Numbered from the stretch's first letter, positions 21,149 to 34,493 are shown. The stretch is DNA of 64,000 nt from Dryas octopetala (GCA_963921425.1 OY992832.1:7564001-7628000), one strand, 5' to 3'. The notes: generated from the letters alone by a model not told the origin. A program made the numbers and translations.

Positions 21149-24100
21149 CTACTACTGGTACTCTTCTCTTTTGCTCTTCTACTCATCGCCTCATCGGAGA
21201 GAGAGAGAGAGAGAGGGAGAGAGAGGGATTTTGGGCTTATATAACTAATGGCCCATTACGGTGAATCGGCCCTACTTTTTATCTTTTGGGTTTGAAAGAT
21301 GGGCTCACAATCAACATAAGCTCGGCCAATCTAGGCCCATAAAAGTCAAACAAGCCAACCAACGAAGAATTCGAAGTGTAATTATTGGGTTGGTCCATGA
21401 GAACATATTCAGGCCCAAGAGAAATTGGCGTTTCTCTTGGACCTTTGGGCCTCCACAAAAAAAGGAAGTGTTGGGTTGAAGTCCCCATCATACCATGAAA
21501 TAACACTTCTAATTCACAAATTAGACCCAATAGCTACTTACCCATTCCAAATGTGCAGGTGCACGTGGGAATTTTACTACCACTTGGTGATGGTAAGGAA
21601 CATAACTTAAAAAGTGGCCAAAAATAAAAAGGAACATAACTTAAAAGAAAAGAAATTTGTAATATAAGTCTCTTTTAAAAAAAAAAAACACATTTGTTAA
21701 AGTAGAGAACTATTTAAATTAGACTAAAGTTTTTGTGACACGTCTTTAATAGGGGTGGAATCCACTAGTACTAAAATGGTGATCCCGTGAGCCCTTAGAT
21801 TAATCAAAAGGTACTTGATTTGTCAATTTTATGTATAAGTTATTGAGTAATAAAATTGGCATGGTGAAGTTAAATATGTATCATTGAAGTAATTAAAGGC
21901 TCTTATAAAACAGTGCATCACAATCTCTCATAATTAGATCATCATATTAGCCATTATGCCAAAATGGTAAATCTAACATTACTCCTACAAAAATCAATAT
22001 AGCCCAATATTTTTTTAAGCACCTTAAAATTTATGAAATATATTCATTATTTCCAAACACAACATTGAAATTTATTGGGTAACACCGTAACATGCATTTT
22101 TCAATTCAAAACTCTCAAGTGTGAACCCAAAAATTCAGACTTTCTTTAGTCCAACACTAAGCCCTATGATCAAAGGGAAACAATCATGAATCCAACACCA
22201 AATATTTCCCAAAATCTACCCTGCAAAACCCTTAACATCCACGATATCCCATTCCCCTTCAAACAAACAAAAAAATTGCCATAACCCCTAGAAAACCATC
22301 ATACCCTTCTCTGTCTCCATCTTCCACCAAAACAGCAAACTCCCTCTCACAGTCCCCCAAAACCCTAATCCTCCAAAACCCATTTCACAAAACAAGTAAA
22401 CTACAACCCCACCAGTCAAACCAAACTCTAACCACAAAATTAAAACACCCTGAAAGTCTCAGATCATCATATATAGTCTATGATCTGTCTCTCCCACCCT
22501 ACAAAATCTTTAAAAACCCTACGTACAGATTTATAAAGATCTTCCTTTCTTCCACAGTCAGACAATTAAGCAAACCCAAACCCAAGGTACCATAAAGAAA
22601 AAAGAACCAAACTCCAGCTAGGGTTTTTTGTTAATTAATTAACTCTATAGGTGGCTAGCTAGGGTTTTTGAAAAGCTAGAGATCTTTGCACTTTAATACT
22701 CTCCAATTGAGCTGATCTTTTTTGTTGTTGGAGAAACAAACAGTGTCATAAAAAGGATTCAAAGGCACGCTTATGCTGAAAGTCTGAATCTACTCACCTG
22801 AGAAAAGCCCTCATTATTTTAAACAAGAGAGAGAAAGCATGAGAGAGAGAGAGATTAATATACTATTGACAAAAGTGGAAAGGTACGGTGGGTGTCTCCA
22901 CGCGGGAACAGATGCTTTAATTTACTCTGCACCAAAAGAAAGAGAGATCATATCATAAATATACGTACCCATTAATTATTTATTTACTATGTACGTAAAT
23001 CGGTAAATGGATTTAAATATCAATCAAAATTAATTAATTGGAGCTAGCCATATAAGCATGCACGACACTCGAAATGACAGTACTGCCTTTCGCACTCACC
23101 TTTAAAAGGCCTCGAATTTCAAACGCTGAAAAGGTAATTAAAAAGAGATGGAGGAGGCTTCAGGGGGCAGGGGCCCCGACCCATGTAACTGTTTTCGAAT
23201 ATGCCCATGAAAGCGTGAACATCATCATCATCATGTATGTGCATGCATGTTCCACATGAATGCATGATATCATTGTTGGACATAGTGAGTATACGGTGGA
23301 GTTTGTATACTTTCAATGGCATGGGTTTTAAATATGTGATGTAAACTTAAAATTGAAAGGGGTTTTTTGACAAAATATCCCTTTTGTACATGTTTATTAT
23401 AAATTTTTTTTCTTTTGTGTAGAAAAACAAAAAAAGAAACTCTTATGTTTTTGGATTTATACGATAAAGATCATGTCATTGTCCATATGAGATCAAGTAG
23501 AACCCAAGTTGAAATCTTGTTCATATCACAAAAAAAAAACATCAAATCAATAAATTAATTGGTTTGATACTTAATTTGATGTTATATAATTACAACCCAT
23601 ATCTATAATCTATTATCTATTTATGGGTAATTTGTCATTAATATAGCGTTCACATATTTTGTTGTTGGGCAGCTTGATGGAATAGACGTTGTTGATGGAC
23701 ATGACAAGAGGGCAAGCAGTTCAAATTTTGCAATCCAGTCCAGATATAAAGAAACAAAGGCAGAGGCTTTAATTGGAAGCTAGGTTGGCAGCTATAGCTA
23801 GGTAGCGTGGTGTGTCATGTCATATGTGTGGTAAGCAAAGCAGTTTACAGCTTACAGTAGCAAGCAACCAAACACGTATTAGGATTAAATAAGGGGGTAG
23901 GGTAGCATATATAGGAACATAGGATAGCATAGTATATACTACTGGCAAAGCAATATTTGCATTTGCATAGGCGCATAGCAGACCAGGCACAGCAAAGGCT
24001 GAGCAAGAGCGAGATGGGCATGGGTTTTGTTTGGGCACAGCTTTTGAAGACCCCAATGTGGGTGCTCAGAATATGATGGTGACATGGCTGTTGTGGAATG

Positions 24101-24382
24101 GGAAATGTGTCGCCATCTCTCTTGACTACTTTGTAAGCCCTTATGTAGTTATGTGGCTATCGCTCTCTCTCCAGTCTCAGACTCTGAGACTTAGATTCTT
24201 TTTGGGTCCACACATCTCAATCCCCCAACAGAAATAACGATTCTCGTCCCTTCTTCAAATTCTGCAATTGCCCTTGGTTTGCTTTTAGGGCCAGCTTCAA
24301 TTATTTTTTTCCATAACAAAAAGAGAAAAATGGGTTTAACAATATTCATTGGTTCTGATTCTTATGTGCCAATATAAATTAG
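21149..24382. other. Gene-poor intergenic region with one promoter-like segment
   Basis: No protein gene is supported. The first part is the KXD1 leader, with a GA-rich run at about 21200-21226. At 22470-22475 a TATATA motif is followed by CT-rich, leader-like sequence and then by several stretches such as CTAGGGTTTTTGAAAAGC (to about 22860). This resembles a transcription start, but no long ORF follows. A non-coding transcript is possible. The rest is AT-rich filler. Confidence 0.4.
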
Positions 24383-24391
24383 TAAAATTTT

Positions 24392-26246
24392 GGGTTAATT
24401 ACATATATATACCTCAACTATACACCAATCATCAGTTGGGTACCTCAGGTTTAAAAACTTTCATTACGGTACATCAACTTATGTTTTTTGTCAATTAAAT
24501 ACCTCCGTTAGTCTGACCGTTAGGAAGACCGTTAAATGCCTACGTGGCGCTGACGTGGCACACGCGGACCCCACCATTAAATATTAAAAAATAGCCATGT
24601 AAACCAAAAATAATAAAATATTAATAAAACTTTGAAAATGATATAAAATATTAAAAAATAATTGAATTTAAAAAAAACAAAAAACAAAAGCCCAGAATCC
24701 CCACCGCCTCCCCCCGCCTCCCCCCGCCTCCCCTGCACAACCAGAAAAACATCTCCATCATTATACAGATCACAGATCCCTCAATCAAATCCCCAGTTGT
24801 TTTTTTTTTTCTTCTACTACTCTCATCATCATCATCATCTTCATCCACCCTTAACCACCAAAATCAAAGCCCAGACCCCCTGCACCTGCCCCCAGCCACC
24901 CCTCCTCCCCACACTCATCAATAACACGCCTCAAAGGTACGCCGCCGTCGTCGCTTAGAAGGGCAAGACCCACCACTGGATCAAATTTGGGTTGCTCTGC
25001 ATTTTCTTTTCTTGTTTCAAATCTGGGTTTTCAAATCTGCATTTTCTTTTCTTGTTTCTTTTCTCTCTCATCTCTCTCTGCCTCTCCTCTTTCTCTCAAC
25101 CCTGAAACCCACCAGCCCCAGCACCACCGAATCCCATCTCCCCCAGCCCCGACTTGCCGCCCTCCCACCACAACCCAACCCCCAACCCCCAGCTCACCAA
25201 AACCCATCCCCTATATCCTCCCTCTCTCTACCGTACTTTCTCTCTCATCTCTCTTTGCCCCTCCTCTTTCTCTTAGCCCCGAAAACCACCAGCCCCACCA
25301 TCACCGAATCCCATCTCCCCCATCCCCGACCTACTACCCTCCCACCAAAACCCAACCCCTAGCCCACCGAAACCCATCCCATGTATCCTCTCTCTCTGCC
25401 TTACTTTCTCTCTCATCTCCCTACCTCTCCTCTTTTTCTTAGCCCCGAAACCCACCAGCCCCACCAAGACCGAATCTCATCTCCCCCAGCCCCGACCTGC
25501 CGCCCTCCCACAATAACCCAACCCCAGCCCACCGAAACCCATTTGAGTTGTTTTTTTTTTGTTGCATATGTTCGATTGAGTTTTGGTTTTAATTTCAGGT
25601 GGTGCATATTTGTTGGTTTAGTTTCACATTCAGAAAAGCTTGCAGTGGTGAGTTTGCAAATTCATATTTGTGGGTTTTTGGTTCAATAGTTTATAATTGA
25701 GTTTAATGGGATTTTGGTTTTAATTTCAGGTTCCAATTTGTTGTGGGTACGTTAGTAGCATCTTTGTGAGAGGAAAGGAAGAGGCTGGGTTGGGCAGGAT
25801 AGGGGCGGGCTGGGGTGAGGGGGTGCGATGGAGCTGGCTGGGGCTGGGTGGCAGAGGGAGGGGCGGGGATTGGTAGGGGAGGAAGGGTGAGGGAGGGGGC
25901 TGGGTAGGGAGGTGAAGTCGGGCCAGGGGGGGCGGGTTTTTTTTTTTTTTGTCTTTTTTTTTTCTATTTAATATAATTTTAATGGATTTTTTATTTTTTT
26001 ATTAATTTTTGTACATGTGGCTATTTTTAAATGCCAAGTCAATATTTAATGGTGGGGTCCACGTATGCCACGTCAGCGCCAACTCAGTAGATAACGGTCA
26101 GACTAACGGTCAAACTAACGGAGGTATTTAATTGACAAAAAACATAAGTTGATGTACCATAATGAAAGTTTTTAAACCTGAGGTACCCAACTGATGATTG
26201 GTGTATAGTTAAAGTATATATATATATATATATATGTAATTAACCC
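24392..26246. mobile_element. Non-autonomous Mutator-like element, 1.86 kb, with long terminal inverted repeats
   Basis: The element starts GGGTTAATTACAT and ends ATGTAATTAACCC. Its ends are inverted repeats alignable for roughly 200 bp at high similarity and for about 330 bp in total; for example ATACCTCCGTTAGT on the left corresponds to ACTAACGGAGGTAT on the right. A 9-bp target duplication TAAAATTTT flanks it (24383-24391 and 26247-26255), the size expected for MULEs. The interior has a C-rich left half and a G-rich right half, with tandem repeats at 25061-25541. No transposase ORF is present. The proline-rich ORFs inside are products of the C-rich repeats and are not credible genes. Confidence 0.92.
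25061..25541. repeat. Three tandem copies of a roughly 170-bp unit inside the MULE
   Basis: Each copy begins TTCTCTCTCATCTC and continues through a CCCGAAACCCACCAGCCCC-like block to CACCGAAACCCAT-like sequence. Copies start at 25061, 25239 and 25406 (spacing 178 and 167 bp) and have diverged by substitutions and small indels. They generate repeated Pro/Ser-rich reading frames. Confidence 0.85.
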
Positions 26247-26294
26247 TAAAATTTTTTATGCAACAAATATATATGTCATGAATTTTATTCAAGT

Positions 26295-26364
26295 GCGATC
26301 ATTTGTACTGAACATTCGTACTGTGTGAACGATCACACATTCGTACTGTGTGAACGATCACACC
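26295..26364. repeat. 25-bp tandem repeat containing a palindrome
   Basis: CATTCGTACTGTGTGAACGATCACA occurs twice head to tail, starting at 26313 and 26338, with a degenerate third unit (GCGATCATTTGTACTGAA) just before. Each unit contains TGTGAACGATCACA, an imperfect palindrome. Confidence 0.9.
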
Positions 26365-27197
26365 TGATCCGGTCTATATATGTCATTAATTATATAATAA
26401 TTTATATAACAGAGTATGTCTCATGAGATATCCTCACTCTCACGATAAAATGTCACCTACTGGGTGGATACATAAAACACATTGAAGACTAAATCGCAGA
26501 GAAGTGAGAACACAGTAAGAAAATCATTATTGGTTGCTACTTACTCAGTTACAAAATACCAAGCAATGCATGCATGATGCATCACCCCCCAATGGGATTT
26601 TAATTTTCTCACAGATGCAGCAAAAGCAAAAGTCAGAGGACCGGGCCAGCGATGACTTCACACTGTGCCACGTGGTACGGCCTGATGACATAGTAACAGA
26701 GTCACTCCACTCCACAGGGTCGGTAACAGAGAATCCATCAGGTGACGTGGGCTAGTTCATTTTTCTTGCAAGGATTTCAAATCCCATGAAACGTATGCCT
26801 CAGTCTCACTGTACATGGACTTGGAAATGGAGAAAAACCCATTTTGGTAGAATATGTTTTTTTTTTATATTTAGGTAATGCCTTTCTAGGGACTTGGGAT
26901 GTGCCAAAAATGCAAAACATTTTCATTTCTAACAGAAAAAACAACAATAATTAAAGAAAGGTGGATGTTCTTCACGTGGGTTTTATTTTCTTTGAGCTTA
27001 TAGCTAGTCATAATCAACCTTTTGTATACCCGTTGGATGTTTATCTAATTTGAGTTTTTTTTTGGCCATGATCAACTTTATATCTATTTTGAGTTTAATT
27101 GCCAGAAATGCCAAGATCAAATCTCGTTCTGATTTTGCATTCTCATCACTCATCACTCATCAGCATCTGCATTTTCATTTTAATTAATTTATTCAGA

Positions 27198-27201
<4 letters not shown>

Positions 27202-27245
<44 letters not shown>
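27202..27245. repeat. (GA)22 microsatellite
   Basis: An uninterrupted GA dinucleotide run of 44 bases lies in intergenic DNA, probably length-polymorphic. Confidence 0.97.
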
Positions 27246-27249
<4 letters not shown>

Positions 27250-28057
27250 CTTGGTTCCAAATCATTATGATTTCTCAAGGTTCATAGATTTAGCAGGGCC
27301 TTCATTTATTGTGACAGATACTGCAAGATAATTAGTAGCTCATTTTAGACTTTGCAGTAAGTAGAGGCAAGAATCTCTCTCTCCTTACATTGAACGCCTT
27401 AATGAAACTTTTGTCTGCCTATATATATAGACTGCAGACTGGGGTTAAATGAAAGTAAATGACTACTACTACTTGGAAAATGACTTGTCACTATTTCAGA
27501 CTATAAGAGTTGTCCATTGGCTGATTTTGATCAGAGGGTAACAAAAACTTGGTCAAGATTCATTGAATGAAAAGAAAAAAAAAAAAAAAGGATTCTCACT
27601 ATTGTTCAGCTCTGTTGAGTCCATTCTAACTTTAGCAGTACACGACTAACAGGACCACTGCCCATTTTTCCAACTCATGCAATTTCTGAGTGGTGTAAGG
27701 CTTTTTAGTATTTGACTTCAAAACATTTACTTTGTGATTATGACCTTTGAAAACCATTCAACAATCACCAGCAATGAATAGACCATAAGTGCCAATAACC
27801 CAACAAGAGTGGGATCCAGTGCTGCCATCCTACACTCCCAACACTAACCATTTTTGTTGAAATATCAAACCTTGATATGTTTAAGTAGGCTACATATCCA
27901 TAATTCATTGAGCCAAAATATAAACATGCGTACTTAAAAAGGTCTCCATGGATTCTTGCTATTGACTACATGAACATCCGAATGTTTAAAGTACTCTTAA
28001 AAGCGACTACATAATAACTTAACAGACGGCTAAAGTTCTGGGAATCTATTATGACCA

Positions 28058-31000
28058 TCACACAAAAGACCAGTTTATGAACATGAATGCCAGGCAATGA
28101 TTGGAATCGTCATCGTTAACAACTTTCCATGCAACGGCCTGTTCGTAAGACACTGGCCTACCCATGCTGGAGGCACACATTCCTGCTGGCAGATATGCAA
28201 ACCCCTAAAATTCGAAAAACCTTATTAGATCCCCAAAACAGGTGCCTTGTAGCCGTAATGAGCGAACACTTTAAAATAGGGAAAAAATTTATATCATATC
28301 ACATCATAATTAGAGCCACCAAACGAATCCAAAGAATTATATGGTTTAGGATTTGGAACCAATTCACTTGCATAGCCAATTACAAGTCATGTTCATGTCA
28401 TGTGTTTTTAAGCATTTCCATTGTTTAAACGTCTATGAATTTCATGTTTAATCCTTGCTGAACCCATCCCAAATCCAACTATTGAAATCTATAAGGTGAT
28501 ATTAATTACCTGTTGCATGATTTTGGAGAACTCTGAGCAGAGAATTTTCCGTCCAGATTCATCGAGAATCTTGTCTAGCATGATATCTTGGAGGGCCACA
28601 AGAGTAGTTTCAAGCATGTCAAGTCCAGCCTGGTTTGCAAAGGTGAACACTGGAGATGCCTGCAATAGATTTTCAACAAACGTATTGACTATGGACTATG
28701 CGTGTACTTTATTTAGGCTAAAAACCTAAAAGCCATAAAAGAAGAAAAGTAATTACATTAGTTTTCACAGAGCAGCACATGATTGCATCTGAATGGTGCC
28801 AAAGTTGTTTCAAAACAGCATCACCAGATGGGGAGTCAACTCGAAAGAGATCTCCCCCAGTATGGATCCTGAAAAATACCATGTCTTCAGTATTATGCAA
28901 CTAAACAGGACCATTCATTGCTAACATATAACATTTTGAAGTCAAACCTGTAGCTTCGGCAAATCCACCGTGCCAAAGTATGAGCCTCAGGAGAACCAGG
29001 AAGGGGTTTTGGTGCCATTTGGGAGCTGAGCCGGGAAGGGGCAATAGCCATAGCCACCCTCTGAACAGAGCTTACAACACTACGCACATACTGGCGAGCC
29101 ATAGCAGCCACATTGTCTCGCAGGTGGTTCTCAAAGGTAAATTGGAAGGCTATGGTCAGAACAGACCTAAGGTTGTAACTATTTGCATCAGCCTCATTAA
29201 CTGGGCGAGCACCGCTGGTTCCCACTTCAAGTGTGGACGCCAAATCCAATGTGCGAGTTGCAGTAGGTCCATCCTGCAACAAAGAAAGAAGTAAAAGAAA
29301 TCAGATATAATCACAGCACATGGATACAAGAAATACTGAGATGCTAGTAATATTGGAGACATCACTGAACTGTTTTGGGATCCAATGGTATGACATGAAA
29401 ACCAGATGGCAACAAAGGAGCATCATCAGCAAACGATTCATCAATAGGTGCAAAGACAAGCTGAGCACAGGCACCAACTGCATTTTCATCAACCCCACTG
29501 CACAACTGCCTCAGCATAATATAGGAAAATTATATTAACAGAATATCCACACTGATGATAAAAGAATTGAAAATTTTAAATCGATGAATCCATTTAATAT
29601 ACAAAAATCAGTATACAAACCTGTAATAAGTACATATCCCGAGCCAAAGCAACATCTTCAGGAGAGAAAGCATGACCCTCAAGCCGAACCACCTCTAAGA
29701 ACTACATGAGTGATAAGCATAAATTTTACAACTACATAAAACGTGGTAAACATGAAGTGATTAAAATGAGTTTTGATAGGATGGCAAAGTGGGTTACCTC
29801 CTCATTCTCAACAGTGTGTGCAAGAGGTAAAATAACTTGGCTGCTCGGGAAGCCACCTGGCCTTGCACAAGGAACTGCATAAGGGCTAGCTTTAAGACAT
29901 GCAGCAGAGTATGCATCAACACCATAGTCCGCCCACTCTGAACGGTGCTCCCTCAGAAAACGAACAAGCAAAGCAGGGGGAACACTCTGCATACCCCCAA
30001 TGAACAGTCAACAGTTGACGATCCACGCAACCAGACAAAAAAAATTAATGCACAGGTCATACATAGCTAATTTAAAAATAGTACTGAAAAAAAGAGAGTA
30101 ATACATTAAATTGATATTATTCACATTCCAATATTTAGTAGGGAATTACCTGCAGAAGCATCGATGCCTTGGCACACAGCACCCCTCCTCCAAAAGTTGA
30201 GAAAATAGATGCGTTATACTGAGAACCAAGAAATTTGTTTGGGGATGAGTTTACGGCAATGGTCACATCCTCCACACCATCACTACTCATAAGTGACCAA
30301 CTGTCGTCCGCAAACCCATTAACAGCATCGTTAAACCCTCTGAAACCCAAATTCCAAAAAGGCTTAGCAAATGAAGAACATATTTATCCAATGGCAAAGT
30401 TTACTTATCCACTTTAGATTGAAACATTCATATATAAGTGAATAAAAGAAATCAAGTGAGGGGACAGGCAAATCAAAATATTCCAACTGGCTGTTCAGTC
30501 CATGTTGTCATGGTCCATCACACTGTGATGTAACTGTATGATTCAGCCACCCTTTGAATAGGTTTTTAGATGGCTTACCTGCACAGTCTCTGACTAAATG
30601 TCCTCAGAACAGCAGGCTGGCGACCCCCACCATGCTGGATTTCTCCACTATTCTCTTGAGCTATCTGCCGTATATGTCGCAGGGCCTGCATAATAAAATT
30701 ATAAAGATAAGATGTGAAGGAAAGCAATGTTAGACTAGAACATAGAATAAAATTTAGGCAGTAGTTCTTACAGAAATAGTCATTTTCTGAGCAAGGATTT
30801 TGGATGATTCATAAAGTGACCTCAGAACTTCAGGGACGCTCCAGGCCTAACACAGAAAAGGTACTTAATAAGGCAATTCAATAAACTAAAGATTTAAGGA
30901 AGAACTGATAATCATAAATTCTCACATCTAGATCAACATGATCAACAATGTGAATGATGGAGCCACCACCCTCACATGGTCGGACAAGATACCCACTAGG

Positions 31001-34000
31001 AAGCATCTCAGCTCTTACAAAACTTGCAGATGGAGGCCCCGTTGGGCCACCAGTAGAAGAAGTCAACGACCTCTCGCATACCTGTAAATGTAATTTTGAG
31101 AACACAATCACATAAAAGAACTCTGAAGGTTTTGAACTGAGGCAACTAGTGTCAACTCATGCATCTAGAAGTATATCAACATGTTTGGCAATCAATTCTG
31201 TAATGAAACAAAGGTTAAAAAACCAAAAATTTGGAGGCTCTATAGTTATGTAACTAGAGTTCCACTCACTATTCTATAATTTCAAAAGAAGAAATATAGT
31301 TTATTTCCAAAAAAAAAATTTTACTATTTACACAAATGTTCATCCAAACATGAGATCCTAGTGAACTTCTTCACAATACATGGCGGTGTTTCAAATAGAA
31401 AACTGCAAATAATTTGTCTTCTTACAGCAAGCAGAGTTAGTATCACATCATAGGATAACAAAGGAATCACTTATTGAATTACCACAAGACTGCCATCTTC
31501 CAAACTTGTAGTATATCTTAGGGTCCAAAAGTCGCGTGCCGCAGCCAATGTTGTGGGTGCATAAGTCTGGTAGAGATAAAATTATAGATTAAGAAAATAA
31601 AACAATATACATTAAGTGATAAAACTAGATGCCTTGATACGCAGGGACAGAGCACCAATTCACTAAACAGCGAACCTGCATGTACATGAGCTCAATTGTC
31701 CCACCATTTCCCGCAGGGATTAGACTCAATACATCAAGGCAACGACAATCGCGGAACCATGATGGACGATCTTTGAGGATTTCGGCGACCTTTAATGAAA
31801 GTCATCACACATTTAGACACAAAGTTGTTCAAGGGATAGAAATTTATACAAGAAATGGGAAGGGAGGATAGATGAAGATATGTACCTTTGTGGGCTCTAG
31901 GCTCACAAGACCGCAAGCTCGTGCTGCTACCCCACTGCAGTTGCGGGAAACAGCGACGATGCCAATAGAATCCGGACCAGGCTACAAATTATTGCTAGGC
32001 AAGTTACATTTCAAAGTGGATATAAAAGTAACAGATATTGTAAAATATAAACACATGCATATGCATATGTACACGCATACTTAATGCTTCAAGAGAAACT
32101 ACCTTCATCCCAATCATCTGGACCCAGTCGACAGCAGTTCCAGTAGCCTTGGAAAGGAACTCTGCCAGGGTCTCCTCCGCTATTGCGAGAAGACTGATAT
32201 AAAAAAATATAATGTAAATTAGTTTACTTAATCATAAACTAAATAGCTTAAATAATTGTCTCAATGACACAACTTACTTACCCAGCTGGGTTGTTAGCAT
32301 CCCTTTGGGGATGCTGGGGTGTTGGGTTTTGCTGTTGTTGGTGCTGACCACTCATGACCACAGACTCACAGCTAGTGTCTGTGGTCGTTCCAGGTGCCTG
32401 CTTAGAATAACAAAAATATTTAGAAGATTTTCTGGAGCCACTTAAAAGAAACAGGTGAAAATTGAAAAATAAAAACAATCATGCACAGGTGCTAAATGCA
32501 AATAAAACAATATAAAAACGTACTTTCCAAACAAAATCATCAGAACGCAAAAATAACAAACAAAAATGTAAAACCATGACAAGCAGAAAGAGGTTCCTAT
32601 GTGCAAGTAAGAAAACAAAGTCTGAGCAAATGAGGAATTTAATAAAGGTAAAGAGGATTACACTATGCAGTTGCGTTCGCATGAATCCATTCTCATAAAC
32701 CAAATGAGAGACCTGCTTCTGTAAGCGGTCATTTTCTTCCATTAACAATTTATTCATTGCAGTCAGCTTTCTATTCACTGTCTGGAGTCGAGAAGATTCC
32801 TTCCTCTGCTTCTCCCGGCATCTATGCAAGTAAATTTTAAGGTCAGAGAATAGTTTTCCAGTTAATAGCTCAAAACAAGCGAATTATCATCAAAATTTAA
32901 GAATGCATCCCCATAAACTCAAGTGTACAAGCAAAAGGTGCGTCAGCCAAAACATCAAATGAAACCCAAACTCTAGTGTACGCTCTTTTCTTCCCTTTTT
33001 TTTTTGAGAAAAAAAAAAATCCAAACTCGACATGGCTCAATTGCTCAAACAATAAAAAAGGTTGGCACTTGGCTCAAAAGAATTATGGGAAAAGAAAGAA
33101 ACCATTAACGAATTGTTTACTAATTTCTTTTGAGAATGGTAAGAGTGTAAGACAAAAATTAAAAGAGGAAAAGATAACATAAACTCAAAAAACGATGAAA
33201 CATAAAAAGAACCACAAAATGGATAAAACTTAAAAGAATGCAAGAAAGTGAATTGAGATGTCATTATCCTTCATTAAAAGTCCAAACTACGAAAAAGCAG
33301 TTTTTACATTTGTATTCACCTTTCTGCTAAGATAAATATGAAAACCTAAAGAACCGTATGAAAGTTTCACTTTTAAAATTTCTGCCAGAAATACTAGGTT
33401 TATTTTAAAAAAAAAAAAGGAAAACGAAAAACGAAAAACACCCAGAAATCAAAAGGATGGTTCGCAGAGGAAACTAGTACAATAAAATAAAGATGGTCAT
33501 CAAGAGTTATAATCAGCTGTCGTTATCTTTCATTTATTCTCAAAATGCAGGCGCACAGAACCCTTTTACATAAGAAGATTGTCATTTATCTAAAATCAAA
33601 CAAAAGAAGACCACCGAAATAAATATAAAAAAGAGAGATAAGGAGCCAAATCCATATAAGGAAACAACATTTTTCTCGTAAAATAGGGGAAGAAAAATAA
33701 GGCAAAACCTCAACTGGGAAATGGGCATCCATGAACCCTTTTAAATTTGAAAAACAAAAAGAAAGACATAAGCTTGAAATTGCAGAGCAGATGGAAACAA
33801 ACACAAATCAAGAAATAAAAGATGAAATGAGAAAGAACAATTTTTTCTTCTCTAAGAAACTCTGCTTTTGCAAAGACAGACAACGGTTAAAGAAGCAGCA
33901 GCATTTTTGAACAAACCCGCATTTCCACTTAAATTCTATACCACAGTAACGAACTTAGTATTTTGATTAAGAAAGTCCATTTTACAAAAACATTGCGAGT

Positions 34001-34493
34001 CAATGAAACAAAAGAAAAACACAGATCCTGAGATCCATCTATCAGACCAATATTGTAAAATCAAAGCAAAATGAGGGGGATAAAACAGAAAAATGAGCTC
34101 AATCAAAAAAGAGTTTTCAAACAAAATGACCAATGCCAGAATCGACAAGCAGTCAAACACCCATTTCCCAACTCCTAAAAATAAAAATAAAAATCCAAGT
34201 ATTAAAAAAACAAGAGAGAGAAAGAGAGTGACTTGTGGATCAATGCTCTTTCCATTGAAAGAAATGCTTTTTATTTTTTTATACCTGCGGTTCTGGAACC
34301 AGACTTTGATCTGTTTTGGCTCAATGTTAGAGAGTATAGGACACTCTCTAATCAGCTGCTGCCTTCTCAAAGAGCTGGGCTTTGGGCATTCAGAATAGAC
34401 TCTCTCCAAGGCATCAACCTGCTCAGGTGTGTACCTCACGTACTTGCTCGAATCCATTTGCTTGTTACTATTTGAAGGTGAATCTCTGTGCAT
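28058..34493 (-). CDS. PHV: Class III HD-ZIP transcription factor, PHABULOSA/PHAVOLUTA (ATHB-14/ATHB-9) type, 848 aa
   Basis: Exons: 34493-34285, 32821-32662, 32397-32282, 32193-32103, 31981-31886, 31789-31676, 31566-31483, 31081-30926, 30846-30772, 30685-30579, 30339-30150, 29986-29798, 29701-29621, 29515-29372, 29273-28948, 28868-28757, 28659-28510, 28204-28058. They total 2547 bp in frame. Domains in order are a homeodomain (about 14-77, ending in IKVWFQNRRCRE), a leucine zipper (about 78-112), a START domain (about 150-370) and a C-terminal MEKHLA domain (about 700-848, ending FMFINWSFV). The family sets adaxial (upper) organ identity, meristem function and vascular pattern, acts as nuclear dimers, and is silenced by miR165/166, whose site is present. 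The loop sequence CESVVMSGQHQQQQNP and the SFADDAPLLPSGFHVIPL region favour the PHB/PHV subclade over REV or HB15. An in-frame ATG 45 bases upstream (34538) would add 15 residues. Confidence 0.96.
31972..32113 (-). promoter_or_regulatory. miR165/166 complementary site, interrupted by an intron
   Basis: On the gene strand exon 4 ends TTGGGATGAAG (32113-32103) and exon 5 begins CCTGGTCCGG (31981-31972). Joined, they form the known HD-ZIP III target of miR165/166 in the START-domain coding region. The 121-bp intron splits the site almost in the middle, so only spliced mRNA can be bound over its full length. It encodes GMKPGP. Confidence 0.95.

Larger units (their letters stand above)
26256..28057. 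other. Intergenic region downstream of the HD-ZIP III gene
   Basis: It contains a 25-bp minisatellite (26295-26364), a (GA)22 run (27202-27245) and, near 28057, the likely 3' UTR of the minus-strand HD-ZIP III gene. The ORF at 26534-26755 is short and resembles nothing known. Confidence 0.5.

Noticed and set aside
24662..25689. Proline/serine-rich ORFs of 98-151 aa
   Set aside because: They lie inside the MULE and arise from C-rich tandem repeats read in several frames. No domain and no splice structure support a gene.
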